64,000 nt of DNA from an uncultured Oscillospiraceae bacterium (GTDB lineage Bacteria > Bacillota > Clostridia > Oscillospirales > Oscillospiraceae). The notes beneath the pieces are model-generated. The model made no database searches. It saw only the letters and a program-made list of their open reading frames with translations, and was not told where the DNA came from. The stretch spans positions 145,199-209,198 of the forward strand of contig CAKTOW010000002.1 of assembly GCA_934590325.1 (NCBI GenBank), written 5' to 3'. Numbering within the stretch: the stretch's first letter is position 1; the number at the start of each line of letters is the position of its first letter. Positions 35,839 through 44,953 of the stretch are shown here, in pieces. The position numbers and the translations under genes are program-made.

Positions 35839-37154
35839 CGCCCCGCGACGCCGCGCTGGAGGCTCTGCTGCAAATGGAGCGCAGGGGCGCGTGGTCTGAC
35901 GGCAGCTTGAAGCGCATTACGGCGCAGGCAGGGCTGGACGGGCGCGACGCGGCGCTGTGTACGCGGCTGACCTACGGCGTGGTGCAGAATCGGACGCTGC
36001 TGGATCACTACATCGACAGCTGGTGCAGCCAGAGGGCAGTGCGGTTGGAGCCGGTGGTGGCCGGTGTGCTGCGGCTGGGCATCTATCAGATATTGTTCAT
36101 GGATAAGGTACCCGACCGGGCGGCCGTCCACGAAACGGTGGAGCTGGTGAAGCGGCACGGCAAGAGCCGCGCCGCGGGGATAGTAAACGCCGTGCTGCGG
36201 AAATGTGCGGCAAGTAAAAACGCTTTACCGCCGCTGCCGCACAAGGGCGCGGCGGAACGACTGACCGTGCAGTACAGCCACCCCAGGTGGCTGGTAGAGC
36301 GGCTGACGGCGCTGGTGGGCGAGCAGGAGACAGAGGCTTTCCTGCGTCTGGACAACAAGCCGGTGCCTACGGCCATACAGACCAACACGCTGAAGACCAC
36401 ACCTGACGCGCTGGCGGAAGAGCTGCGCGCGGCAGGCGTCGAACTGCGGGTGCACCCGTGGTTGGAGGGATGCTTTGAGGTGACCGGCACCGGTGATCTG
36501 GAGCGCCTGCCCGCCTTTGCGGAAGGGCGCTGCACGGTGCAGGATGCAGCGGCGCGGCTGGCGGCGATGGTGACGGGGGCGCGGAAGGGCGACCGGGTGC
36601 TGGACGTATGCGCCGCGCCGGGGGGAAAGTCCTTCGCCATGGCGATGCAGATGGAGGATCAGGGGGAGATACGCTCCTGCGACATCCATCCCCACAAATT
36701 GAAGCTGATCGAGAGCGGTGCGGCGCGGCTGGGCATTACCTCCGTGCGGACGGCTCTTGCCGACGGGCGGGAACGCCACGCGGCATGGACGGGACAGGCG
36801 GATGTGGTGCTGGCGGACGTGCCCTGCTCCGGGCTGGGCATTATCCGAAAGAAGCCGGACATACGCTGGAAGGATCCCGCGCCGCTGGCGCAGCTGCCGC
36901 CCATACAGAGCGCCATCCTGGACAATGCGGCCGGGTATGTACGTCCCGGCGGCGTGCTGGTGTACTCCACCTGCACGGTGCTTCCGGAGGAAAACAGCGG
37001 CGTGGCGGAGACATTTCTGGCCGCGCACCCGGAATTTACGAAAGAGGAATTTACCCTGCCGGGCATCGGCAAATGTGACGGCGACGTGACGCTGTGGCCG
37101 CAAAGACACGGCACAGACGGCTTTTACATCTGCCGCATGCGGCGCAGGGGATAA
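35835..37154 (+). CDS. rsmB: 16S rRNA (cytosine-967-C5)-methyltransferase
   Basis: SAM-dependent m5C methyltransferase for 16S rRNA. The 439-residue protein has an N-terminal NusB-like domain (about 1-135) and a Rossmann MTase with DVCAAPGGKSFAMA (about 256-269). The catalytic cysteines lie in ADVPCSGLG and YSTCTVLPEEN. A GTG start overlaps the fmt stop (GTGA). Confidence 0.95.
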   Translation: MTPRDAALEALLQMERRGAWSDGSLKRITAQAGLDGRDAALCTRLTYGVVQNRTLLDHYIDSWCSQRAVRLEPVVAGVLRLGIYQILFMDKVPDRAAVHETVELVKRHGKSRAAGIVNAVLRKCAASKNALPPLPHKGAAERLTVQYSHPRWLVERLTALVGEQETEAFLRLDNKPVPTAIQTNTLKTTPDALAEELRAAGVELRVHPWLEGCFEVTGTGDLERLPAFAEGRCTVQDAAARLAAMVTGARKGDRVLDVCAAPGGKSFAMAMQMEDQGEIRSCDIHPHKLKLIESGAARLGITSVRTALADGRERHAAWTGQADVVLADVPCSGLGIIRKKPDIRWKDPAPLAQLPPIQSAILDNAAGYVRPGGVLVYSTCTVLPEENSGVAETFLAAHPEFTKEEFTLPGIGKCDGDVTLWPQRHGTDGFYICRMRRRG

Positions 37155-37171
37155 CAGCAGGGAGCGAGACT

Positions 37172-38203
37172 ATGACCGACATCAAATCCATGACCGAGAG
37201 CGAGTTGACCTCCTTTTTCAGGGGAATGGGCCAGCCGGGATTCCGGGCGCGGCAGGTGTTCACCTGGCTGCACCGGGGCGTTCGCTCCTTCGACGAGATG
37301 ACAGACCTCTCCAAGCCGCTGCGCGCACAGCTGGCGGAGACATGCTGCATCACCGCGCCTACGGTGGCGCGAAAGCAGACGTCCAGACTGGACGGCACCA
37401 TCAAGTACCTGTGGGAGCTGGCCGACGGCAACTGTATCGAGACCGTTCTGATGCAGTACCACCACGGCAACACCGTGTGCATCTCGTCCCAGGTGGGCTG
37501 CCGCATGGGCTGTGCCTTCTGTGCCAGCACCATCGCGGGAAAGGTGCGGGATCTGCGCCCCTCGGAGCTGCTGGATCAGGTGCTTTTCACCCAGCTGGAC
37601 AGCGGACTGCCCGTGTCCAACATCGTGCTGATGGGCATTGGCGAGCCGCTGGACAACATGGACAACGTGCTGCGGTTTCTGGAGCTGGTAAACAGCCCCA
37701 ACGGGCTGAACATCGGTATGCGGCACATCAGCCTGTCCACCTGCGGCGTGGTGCCGGGGATCGACGCGCTGGCGGAGAAGCAGCTGCAGCTGACGCTGTC
37801 GGTGTCGCTCCACGCGCCGGACAGCGAGACGCGGAGCCGCATTATGCCGGTGAACCGCGCGTATGATGTGGAGACGCTGTTTGCCGCCTGCCACCGGTAT
37901 TTCCAGAAGACCGGGCGGCGGATCAGCTTTGAATATGCCATGATCGACGGCGTAAACGACCATGATTGGCAGGCAGAGCTGATCGCAAGGAAGCTGAAGG
38001 GTATGCCGGGGCACGTAAATCTGATTCCGCTGAACGACGTGGTGGAGAGCCCCTACAAGCCCAGCAAACGGGTGGGAGCCTTCCAGCAGAAGCTGGAAAG
38101 CCTCGGCGTGACCGCCACCGTCCGCAGGAGCCTCGGCGGGGACATTGACGCGTCCTGCGGGCAGCTGAGACGGAAAGAAATGATGGAAAAAGGACAACTG
38201 TAA
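37172..38203 (+). CDS. rlmN: 23S rRNA (adenine-2503-C2)-methyltransferase
   Basis: Radical SAM enzyme that methylates A2503 of 23S rRNA (and A37 of some tRNAs). The 343-residue protein has the [4Fe-4S] motif CRMGCAFC (CX3CX2C, about 110-117), GIGEPLDN and the C-terminal cysteine in DIDASCGQLR that forms the methylated intermediate. The frame is open back into rsmB, but the ATG at 37172 has AGGGAG upstream and matches family length. Confidence 0.96.
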   Translation: MTDIKSMTESELTSFFRGMGQPGFRARQVFTWLHRGVRSFDEMTDLSKPLRAQLAETCCITAPTVARKQTSRLDGTIKYLWELADGNCIETVLMQYHHGNTVCISSQVGCRMGCAFCASTIAGKVRDLRPSELLDQVLFTQLDSGLPVSNIVLMGIGEPLDNMDNVLRFLELVNSPNGLNIGMRHISLSTCGVVPGIDALAEKQLQLTLSVSLHAPDSETRSRIMPVNRAYDVETLFAACHRYFQKTGRRISFEYAMIDGVNDHDWQAELIARKLKGMPGHVNLIPLNDVVESPYKPSKRVGAFQQKLESLGVTATVRRSLGGDIDASCGQLRRKEMMEKGQL

Positions 38204-38240
38204 TGGTATAAACCTTTACAGGGCAAAAGGATGTGATAAC

Positions 38241-38981
38241 GTGAAAATGTGGGGTATCACCAACACCGGTCTGGTGCGTAGTGAGAACCAGGACGCCTAT
38301 GCGGTGTTCGAGACGGGGGTATTTCATGGGGCGGTGGTCTGCGACGGCATGGGCGGCACCAGCGGCGGACAGGTGGCAAGTGCCATCGCTGTCTCACGCT
38401 TTGAAAAGGAGCTGTGCGCCGCCCTGCGGGACGACATGACCGTTGAGCAGGTGCGCCAGGCCATGCTCAGTGCCATCGCCTGCGCCAACGACGACATTCG
38501 GCAGGAGGCGGCGCGAAACAGCGACTATCAGCACATGGGGACGACCCTCGTGTGCGCGGTGACGACGCCGGAATGGGCGATGATCGGCAATATCGGCGAC
38601 AGCCGTGCCTACCACATTACGGCGGAGGGGATATTCCAGATCTCGCGGGATCATTCGGTGGTGGAGAGTATGGTGGCGAAGGGCGATCTGACGCCGTTGG
38701 AGGCGCGGACGCACCCCAACCGCAACCTTATCACGAGGGCACTGGGTCCGGACATCCACGCCAAGGCGGATACCTTTGAGCTGACATGGCACAGGGACGA
38801 GTTCCTGCTGCTGTGCTCCGACGGGCTGGTGAACACCGTATCGGATCAGGAGATGCTCTTTGAGGTGCTCCACGACGGGGACGTGAACGAGTGTCTCGAC
38901 CACATGCTGCAAATATCGCTTCAGCGCGGCGCACCGGACAATATCACGGCGGTGCTGCTGCTGAACGGGGAAGGGAGATGA
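38241..38981 (+). CDS. prpC: PPM-type serine/threonine phosphatase
   Basis: Mn-dependent PP2C-family phosphatase that opposes the PASTA kinase encoded next. The 246-residue protein has RSENQDAYAVF, VCDGMGGTSGGQVAS (metal aspartate), GNIGDSRAYH and LLLCSDGLVNTV. A GTG at 38241 lies 9 bases from AAAAGGA; an ATG two codons later is an alternative. The two genes are 4 bases apart, the conserved prpC-prkC pair. Confidence 0.95.
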   Translation: MKMWGITNTGLVRSENQDAYAVFETGVFHGAVVCDGMGGTSGGQVASAIAVSRFEKELCAALRDDMTVEQVRQAMLSAIACANDDIRQEAARNSDYQHMGTTLVCAVTTPEWAMIGNIGDSRAYHITAEGIFQISRDHSVVESMVAKGDLTPLEARTHPNRNLITRALGPDIHAKADTFELTWHRDEFLLLCSDGLVNTVSDQEMLFEVLHDGDVNECLDHMLQISLQRGAPDNITAVLLLNGEGR

Positions 38982-38985
38982 CCAC

Positions 38986-40947
38986 ATGGATCAGTACATC
39001 GGAAAAATGCTGGACGACCGCTATGAGATACTGGAGCTGATCGGCTCCGGCGGCATGGCGAACGTCTATAAGGCACGGTGCCACCGGCTCAACCGCCTTG
39101 TGGCCATCAAGATATTGAAAAGCGATCTGGCGGACAACGCCGATTTCCGCCGCCGGTTCCACGACGAGTCCCAGGCGGTGGCACAGCTGAGCCACGCCAA
39201 CATCGTGTCGGTCTACGACGTGTCCACCAACCCGGATTTGGAGTACATCGTCATGGAGCTGATTGACGGCATTACGCTGAAGCAGTACATGGAGCGGCGC
39301 GGACGCATGGACTGGCGGGAGTCGCTGCATTTCATCACGCAGATCATGCGGGGACTGAGCCACGCCCACAGCCGCGGTATCATCCACCGGGACATCAAGC
39401 CCCAGAACATCATGGTGCTGCGGGACGGAAGCGTGAAGGTGGCCGATTTCGGCATCGCGTGCCTGGCCAATGCGGGCCAGACGCTGACCCAGGAGGCGCT
39501 GGGCTCGGTGCACTATATCTCACCGGAGCAGGCGAGGGGTGACCGCATCGATGCCCGCTCGGACATCTATTCCGCCGGTGTGGTGCTGTATGAGATGCTC
39601 ACCGGACGTCTGCCCTTCGAGGGCGACAGCGCTGTGTCCGTGGCCATCCAGCACCTGAGCTCCGTGCCCCTAGCGCCCCGTGACATCGACCCCAGTATCC
39701 CGGAGCCGCTGGAGCTGATATGCATGAAGGCGATGAACAGCGACCCCAACAAGCGGTACGCCTCGGCGGACGCCATGATCGAGGACCTGGAGAAGTTCCG
39801 CCGGGATCCCTCCGTGGATATGGACTATATCCGGCAGGAGCTGTCGGCACCCGCCGCCACCAGCGAGCCCACCATGCCCATTCCCACGGCGCAGGTGGCC
39901 TCCGCCGTGAAGAAGCACACGGGAGAGCTGCGCAGAGAAGAAACAGACGAGGACGACGAGTCGCCCCGCATGGACAAGAAGTCCATCGGCATCATCGCGG
40001 GTATCTTCGCCGCGGCGGTACTGCTGGTGATACTGCTGTTCAAGCTGATACTGGGCGATTTCGGCCCCGCGGGCAGCAATAAGAGTTACCCCGTGCCGGA
40101 TGTTCGCGGCAAGACCGTGGAAGAGGCACAGGAAATGGATGGTGTCAAGGACATCTTCCACATCGAGGTGCTGGGCACACGGGTGACTTCCGACTATGAG
40201 CCGGGACAGATCGTGGAGCAGGACCCCGCGGCGGGACGCACCAGGAAGAGCAACCTGTTCATCCAAGTCTACGTGGCGGAGGCACCGGCACAGGTACTGA
40301 TGAAGGACCTGGTGGGCATGGAGTACCGGCAGGCGCGGGTGTTCCTGACCGACCTGGGCCTGAACCTGAAGATCGAGAGCAGGGAGGAGTCCTCCGACAA
40401 ATATGGTGCCAACGCGGTCATCCGCACGGAACCGGCGGCGGACGAGCCGCTGACCGCCGGGCAAACCGTGGTCATCTATTACAGCACCGGACCGGAGTCG
40501 GTGACGGTGCCTACGTTCACCGGACAGGACATCGCCAACGCGGTGAAGAATGCCCAGGACCTGGGCCTTACCGTGGGCGAGATCACCTATGACGCCTTTA
40601 ACTTCGCGCCTCAGGGTCAGGTGATCGAACAGAGCATCGAGCCCACCAGCGAGGTGCCCGGCGGTACGAAGATCAACTTCACGGTCAGCGGCACCAGGAA
40701 CGGCGGCGACGCCGAGATGTCCAAAGTGGTGGAATTCAGTATGCCAACAGACATGGAGGGGATGCTGAAGGTGGAGTTCGAGCAGGACGGCGCCATCCTG
40801 GACAGCCAGTATCTCAGCGCGTCACTGGGTAAGGTGACCTACACCTTTACCGGTAAGGCCGGGACTACCTCGTATGTGTGCGCGTACTTTACCAGCCTGA
40901 ATACGGAAGCCACCAAGGTCAGCGCCATCCAGGAGATAAGCTTTTGA
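38986..40947 (+). CDS. prkC: PASTA-domain serine/threonine kinase
   Basis: Membrane sensor kinase that responds to peptidoglycan fragments and controls wall synthesis, division and spore germination. The protein has 653 residues: Hanks kinase domain about 10-270 (GSGGMANVYK, catalytic IIHRDIKPQN, DFGIA), basic and acidic linker, one membrane helix about 335-357, then three PASTA repeats (starting near PVPDVRGKT, MKDLVGMEY and VPTFTGQDI). A final beta domain without PASTA features covers about 580-653. rsgA, a known PrkC target in Bacillus, overlaps its end. Confidence 0.95.
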   Translation: MDQYIGKMLDDRYEILELIGSGGMANVYKARCHRLNRLVAIKILKSDLADNADFRRRFHDESQAVAQLSHANIVSVYDVSTNPDLEYIVMELIDGITLKQYMERRGRMDWRESLHFITQIMRGLSHAHSRGIIHRDIKPQNIMVLRDGSVKVADFGIACLANAGQTLTQEALGSVHYISPEQARGDRIDARSDIYSAGVVLYEMLTGRLPFEGDSAVSVAIQHLSSVPLAPRDIDPSIPEPLELICMKAMNSDPNKRYASADAMIEDLEKFRRDPSVDMDYIRQELSAPAATSEPTMPIPTAQVASAVKKHTGELRREETDEDDESPRMDKKSIGIIAGIFAAAVLLVILLFKLILGDFGPAGSNKSYPVPDVRGKTVEEAQEMDGVKDIFHIEVLGTRVTSDYEPGQIVEQDPAAGRTRKSNLFIQVYVAEAPAQVLMKDLVGMEYRQARVFLTDLGLNLKIESREESSDKYGANAVIRTEPAADEPLTAGQTVVIYYSTGPESVTVPTFTGQDIANAVKNAQDLGLTVGEITYDAFNFAPQGQVIEQSIEPTSEVPGGTKINFTVSGTRNGGDAEMSKVVEFSMPTDMEGMLKVEFEQDGAILDSQYLSASLGKVTYTFTGKAGTTSYVCAYFTSLNTEATKVSAIQEISF

Positions 40948-41825
40948 GCCGGGGGCGTATTGAGAAGGCCCTCAGCGGGTTCTATTACGTGAATACCGGG
41001 ACGGAAACGCTCCAGTGCCGCGCGCGGGGAAAATTCCGCCGGGAAGGGCTCAGCCCGCTGGTAGGCGACTGGGTACAGGTGCGGGAGCTGGGCGGCGGCG
41101 AGGGCTTTGTGGAGTCCGTGGAGCCGCGGAGGAACGTGTTCTCCCGCCCGGCCGCGGCCAACATCGACCAGCTGGTGATACTGGCCTCTGCGGCCATCCC
41201 GGTGACGGAGCCGTATCTGATCGACCGCATAGCGGCCATCGCCGCGCTGAAGGGCTGCGATGTGCTGGTGTGCCTGAACAAGTGCGACCTTGACCCGGCG
41301 GAGGAACTGTACGGCATATACAGCCGTTCGGCCATCCCGGTGCTGCGCATAAGCGCCGAGAATGGTGAGGGGCTGAACGCGCTGCGGCAGGCCATCGACG
41401 GGAAGCTGAACGCCTTCACCGGCAACTCCGGCGTGGGAAAGTCCAGCGTGCTGAATGCGCTACTGCCGGAGCTGCATCTGCCGGTGGGGGAGGTCAGCAA
41501 GGCGTTGGGACGCGGACGGCACACCACCCGCCATGTGGAGCTTTTCCCGCTGGGCGGTGGGACGTACGTGATCGACACGCCGGGCTTTTCCTCTTTTGAT
41601 ACGGAGGAGATGGACCTGGAGCTGAAGCAGCACCTGCCGGAGACCTTCCCCGAGTTCGCCCCTTATGTGGGCGAGTGCCGGTTCACCGGCTGCACCCACA
41701 CCAAAGAGAAGGGCTGCCGTGTACTGCAGGCGGTGAAGGACGGCGACATTCCCATCAGCCGCCACAAGAGCTACCTGCGGCTGTTTGACGAGTTGAAGGA
41801 CGTGCAGGCATGGCAGAAGAAGTGA
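40944..41825 (+). CDS. rsgA: Ribosome small-subunit GTPase RsgA
   Basis: Circularly permuted GTPase for 30S maturation. The 293-residue protein has an N-terminal OB fold, G motifs in permuted order (NKCD near residue 114 before GNSGVGKSS near 162, then DTPGF) and a zinc C-terminus (GECRFTGCTHTKEKGC). The TTG at 40944 overlaps the kinase stop by 4 bases with AGGAG upstream and gives the family N-terminus. The frame extends upstream inside prkC only. Confidence 0.94.
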   Translation: MSRGRIEKALSGFYYVNTGTETLQCRARGKFRREGLSPLVGDWVQVRELGGGEGFVESVEPRRNVFSRPAAANIDQLVILASAAIPVTEPYLIDRIAAIAALKGCDVLVCLNKCDLDPAEELYGIYSRSAIPVLRISAENGEGLNALRQAIDGKLNAFTGNSGVGKSSVLNALLPELHLPVGEVSKALGRGRHTTRHVELFPLGGGTYVIDTPGFSSFDTEEMDLELKQHLPETFPEFAPYVGECRFTGCTHTKEKGCRVLQAVKDGDIPISRHKSYLRLFDELKDVQAWQKK

Positions 41826-41832
41826 ATATGTG

Positions 41833-41860
41833 AAAGCACCCGCTGCGGCGGGTGCTTTTT
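41833..41860 (+). terminator. Terminator after rsgA
   Basis: 11-bp stem AAAGCACCCGC / GCGGGTGCTTT, 4-base loop, T tract. It closes the long yicC-to-rsgA run and separates it from the spoVM segment. Confidence 0.9.
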
Positions 41861-41920
41861 CTGTGGAGGACGCACCCGCGCGGCACCGGCTCATATACTG
41901 GAACAGGGGAGGGATATACC

Positions 41921-42079
41921 GTGAGGAGAGGAGGCGGCTGCTGTTTTCTGGGGATATGTTCGCTGGCGCTGGGTCTGGGCATCCTGATCGCCGCCGTGTT
42001 CCCGGTGGGGTGCCTGATGTTCCTGGTGGCGTTCTTACTGATCGCCTGCGGCATCGCGTGTGTAAGGGATAGGAGGTAA
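41921..42079 (+). CDS. Tiny membrane protein upstream of spoVM
   Basis: A 52-residue protein starting with GTG, preceded by GGGGAGGG. The basic N-terminus (RRGGGCC) is followed by two short hydrophobic helices joined at FPVGC, and the protein ends CVRDRR. The frame is open from 41852, but that part overlaps the terminator. No family is recognised. It lies 4 bases before spoVM and is probably cotranscribed, so a role in the sporulating cell envelope is conceivable. Confidence 0.65.
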   Translation: MRRGGGCCFLGICSLALGLGILIAAVFPVGCLMFLVAFLLIACGIACVRDRR

Positions 42080-42083
42080 GTGT

Positions 42084-42158
42084 ATGAAGATCATCGTCTG
42101 GCGCGCGCCCAAGGGGATGCGCGGGCTGCTGCGCCGTCTGTTCGGCATCCGGGAATAA
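42084..42158 (+). CDS. spoVM: Stage V sporulation protein M
   Basis: A 24-codon gene, AGGAGG 8 bases before the ATG, product MKIIVWRAPKGMRGLLRRLF plus GIRE. It matches the SpoVM pattern MK-x6-PK-x3-G-x2-R-x3-G of the 26-residue Bacillus peptide, an amphipathic helix that senses the convex forespore membrane and anchors SpoIVA to start coat assembly. Synteny is strong: in Bacillus spoVM follows prpC-prkC-rsgA-rpe-thiN, and here it follows prpC-prkC-rsgA. The gene is too short for ordinary gene calling. Confidence 0.87.
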   Translation: MKIIVWRAPKGMRGLLRRLFGIRE

Positions 42159-42181
42159 CCGGGGAGGCCCTCGCATACAAT
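42153..42181 (+). promoter_or_regulatory. Sigma-E-type promoter of the SPOCS/LysM gene
   Basis: -35-like GAATAAC (42153-42159), 14-base spacer and CATACAAT (42174-42181), matching the mother-cell sigma-E -10 consensus CATACAHT. It overlaps the end of spoVM. The ATG at 42180 lies inside this -10 element, which argues that the real start is 42216. Confidence 0.65.
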
Positions 42182-42215
42182 GGCAGCAAACCATGGAAAT
42201 GTGAGGGCTGAAACA

Positions 42216-43691
42216 ATGGAATGTGGCTTGCAATGGAAGGACATCACCTGCTGGGACGATGTGCCCCGGCTGACACTGACCCATGAGGAAAATCTGGAAA
42301 CGGCCATCGCGGACTACTGCCCGGACATGGGGCGCGTGGTGGAGACCTGCGGCCAGCTGTGCCTGCGCTCGGTGACGGCGCAGGGCGGCGGTGTGGAGCT
42401 GCAGGGCACCGTGCGGGTGACAGTGCTGTACACATCAGAGGAAAGCGTTGGGCTACGGAGTCTGACGCAGAACGTGCCGTTCACCTGTGGGGCGGAGAAC
42501 CGCCTGCTGGCGGGCTGCCAGGTACTGTGGGCCACGGGCAGACTGCTGCTGTGCGAGGCGCAGGCACTGACACCCCGGCGTCTGGCGCTGCGCATCATGC
42601 CGGAGTGGACGGTGTGCGGCTATAAGTGCGGCACGGTGCGGCTGTGCACCGGGGCGGACGAGGACCCTGCCCTGCGGCTGCGGCGGCAGGAGCGGGAGCT
42701 GTCCCTGACCTGCGCTGTGGCGGAACGGGAGTGCTCCGTCACCGGGGAGGCAGCGGTAGCGGCGGGTCAGCCGGTACCGGAAGACCTGCTGGCCTATCGG
42801 CTGTATCCACAGGTGGGCAGCTGCCAGATCGTGGGCAGCAAGCTGCTGGTGAAGGGGGACATCGTCCTGTCGGCGCTATACCGCTGCCAGCAGCAAAAGC
42901 TGCATACATATACGGCCGCGCTGCCGTTCTCACAGATCGTGGAGAGCCCCGCTGAGGGGGAGGACGGCGATGTGACGGCGGCGGTACAGATCGTCTGCGG
43001 TGAGGCGCGGTTGCTGCGCAGCGAGGAGAGCAGCGGGTTCGCCGTAACGGCGGAGCTCAGGCTGCTGCTGCGGGTGACACGGCGGGAGACCGTGTCCTGT
43101 GTCACGGATATGTACAGTACCCGCTGCGTCATGAAGCCGGAGATCACGGAGGTATCCCTCCCCGTGGCACCGGAACGCCCGTCGCGGCAGGAGCTGGCGC
43201 AGCACCTGGATTTCGGGAGGCAGAGGCCGTTCGTCTTCGTAACGGATACGGCCTGTGCGGCCGTGCCGGCGGAGGGCGGGACCGCGGGCGCGGAGGTGCG
43301 GATGCGCCTGCTGTTCCTGGATGAAGCGGAGGCACCCGCGGTCACGGAGCGGACGGCACAGCTGCCGCTGCAGGAGGGGGAGATATGTGCCCTTTCCGGT
43401 GCCCCGGAGGTGGCCTTCACCGGTACGGGATGTGACCTGCGGCAGACGGTCTGCGTATCGCCCGGCACCAGCCCGCGTCAGACGCTGGCAAGTGTTAACG
43501 CTGTACAGACGCTGCCGCAGAACGAAAACGAAGTACGCCCGTCGTTGGTCATGCGGCGGCTGACGCCGGGAGAGACCCTGTGGGACGTGGCGAAGCAGTA
43601 CCGCACGGACGAGGAGCTGATACGGTCGGTGAACCAGCTGGAAAGGGATACCGTACCGGAGAAAATGCTGCTGATACCACGCGTGCGCTGA
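42216..43691 (+). CDS. SPOCS (DUF3794) and LysM spore-envelope protein
   Basis: A 491-residue protein. Up to three SPOCS/DUF3794 units occupy about 1-430; the first contains the conserved DYCPDMGRVVETC near residue 35. A C-terminal LysM module (about 440-489, LTPGETLWDVAKQYRTDEEL) binds peptidoglycan. This layout is typical of clostridial spore cortex/coat morphogenetic proteins made in the mother cell. An ATG at 42180 also opens the frame, but the ATG at 42216 has GAGGG 8 bases upstream, matches family N-termini and lies downstream of the sigma-E -10. Confidence 0.87.
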   Translation: MECGLQWKDITCWDDVPRLTLTHEENLETAIADYCPDMGRVVETCGQLCLRSVTAQGGGVELQGTVRVTVLYTSEESVGLRSLTQNVPFTCGAENRLLAGCQVLWATGRLLLCEAQALTPRRLALRIMPEWTVCGYKCGTVRLCTGADEDPALRLRRQERELSLTCAVAERECSVTGEAAVAAGQPVPEDLLAYRLYPQVGSCQIVGSKLLVKGDIVLSALYRCQQQKLHTYTAALPFSQIVESPAEGEDGDVTAAVQIVCGEARLLRSEESSGFAVTAELRLLLRVTRRETVSCVTDMYSTRCVMKPEITEVSLPVAPERPSRQELAQHLDFGRQRPFVFVTDTACAAVPAEGGTAGAEVRMRLLFLDEAEAPAVTERTAQLPLQEGEICALSGAPEVAFTGTGCDLRQTVCVSPGTSPRQTLASVNAVQTLPQNENEVRPSLVMRRLTPGETLWDVAKQYRTDEELIRSVNQLERDTVPEKMLLIPRVR

Positions 43692-43699
43692 TTTTCCCG

Positions 43700-43728
43700 T
43701 TGACTTTCCGGCAGTGCTTCGCTACAAT
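43700..43728 (+). promoter_or_regulatory. rnpB promoter
   Basis: -35 TTGACT (43700-43705), 17-base spacer, -10 TACAAT (43723-43728), placing transcription start at the 5' end of the RNase P RNA near 43735. Confidence 0.85.
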
Positions 43729-43734
43729 AGACCC

Positions 43735-44091
43735 TGCGAGTACGCCGGACAGCCGCGGGGACAGGGCGAAAGCCCGTCCATGAGGAAAGTCCGGGCTCCA
43801 CAGGGCAAGGATAGCGGGTAACGCCCGCCGAAGGCGACTTCAGGAAAAGTGCAACAGAGATATACCGCCCGGCCGGCTTCGTTCCGACCGTGGTAAGGGT
43901 GGAAAGGCGAGGTAAGAGCTCACCCGACGGCGTGTGAAAGCGTCCGCCGCTGTAAACTCTATCCGGAGCAACACCGGTATGGGAGCATACAGGCTGGCCC
44001 GGCCGCTCCCGAGGTGGCTGGAGCGCATTGGCGACGATGTGCGTAGATAGATGGCTGTCAAGACAGAACCCGGCTTATAGGCATACTCGCA
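43735..44091 (+). ncRNA. rnpB: RNase P RNA, bacterial type A
   Basis: Catalytic RNA that trims tRNA 5' leaders. The ends TGCGAGT and ACTCGCA pair to form P1. Conserved pieces appear in order: GAGGAAAGTCCGGGCTCC (CR I) near 43780, CAGAGATATACCGCC near 43855, GGTAAGGGTGGAAAGGCGAG, GAGGTAAGAGCTCACC (CR II/III) near 43911, and ACAGAACCCGGCTTATAGGC (CR V) near 44063. Length is about 357 bases. It has its own sigma-A promoter and a downstream terminator hairpin. Confidence 0.97.
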
Positions 44092-44097
44092 TGATAT

Positions 44098-44130
44098 GAA
44101 AGCCCCCACGCAAAGGCGTGGGGGCTTTCT
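44098..44130 (+). terminator. rnpB terminator hairpin
   Basis: Perfect 14-bp stem GAAAGCCCCCACGC / GCGTGGGGGCTTTC with a 4-base loop. The T tract after it is weak, so the stem itself probably does most of the work. Confidence 0.8.
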
Positions 44131-44134
44131 GCGC

Positions 44135-44168
44135 AAAAGAATTCCCCGGCGGAGCCGGGGGGATTCTT
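44135..44168 (-). terminator. Terminator of the amino-acid ABC operon
   Basis: On the minus strand, a GC-rich stem (AAGAATCCCCCCGGC region against GCCGGGGAATTCTT, with one bulge or mismatch) with loop TCC, ending in CTTTT, directly after the ATPase stop. Confidence 0.75.
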
Positions 44169-44169
44169 C

Positions 44170-44940
<771 letters not shown>

Positions 44941-44953
44941 GTGCGGCACCTCC

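Noticed and set aside
41892-41899. CATATACT upstream of the 52-residue protein as a sigma-E -10
   Set aside because: No acceptable -35 element lies 14-15 bases upstream, so it was not listed as a promoter.
42161-42172. GGGGAGGCCCTC palindrome as a terminator or as the ribosome site of an ATG at 42180
   Set aside because: No T tract follows, and the ATG at 42180 is part of the sigma-E -10 element, so it is better seen as promoter spacer.
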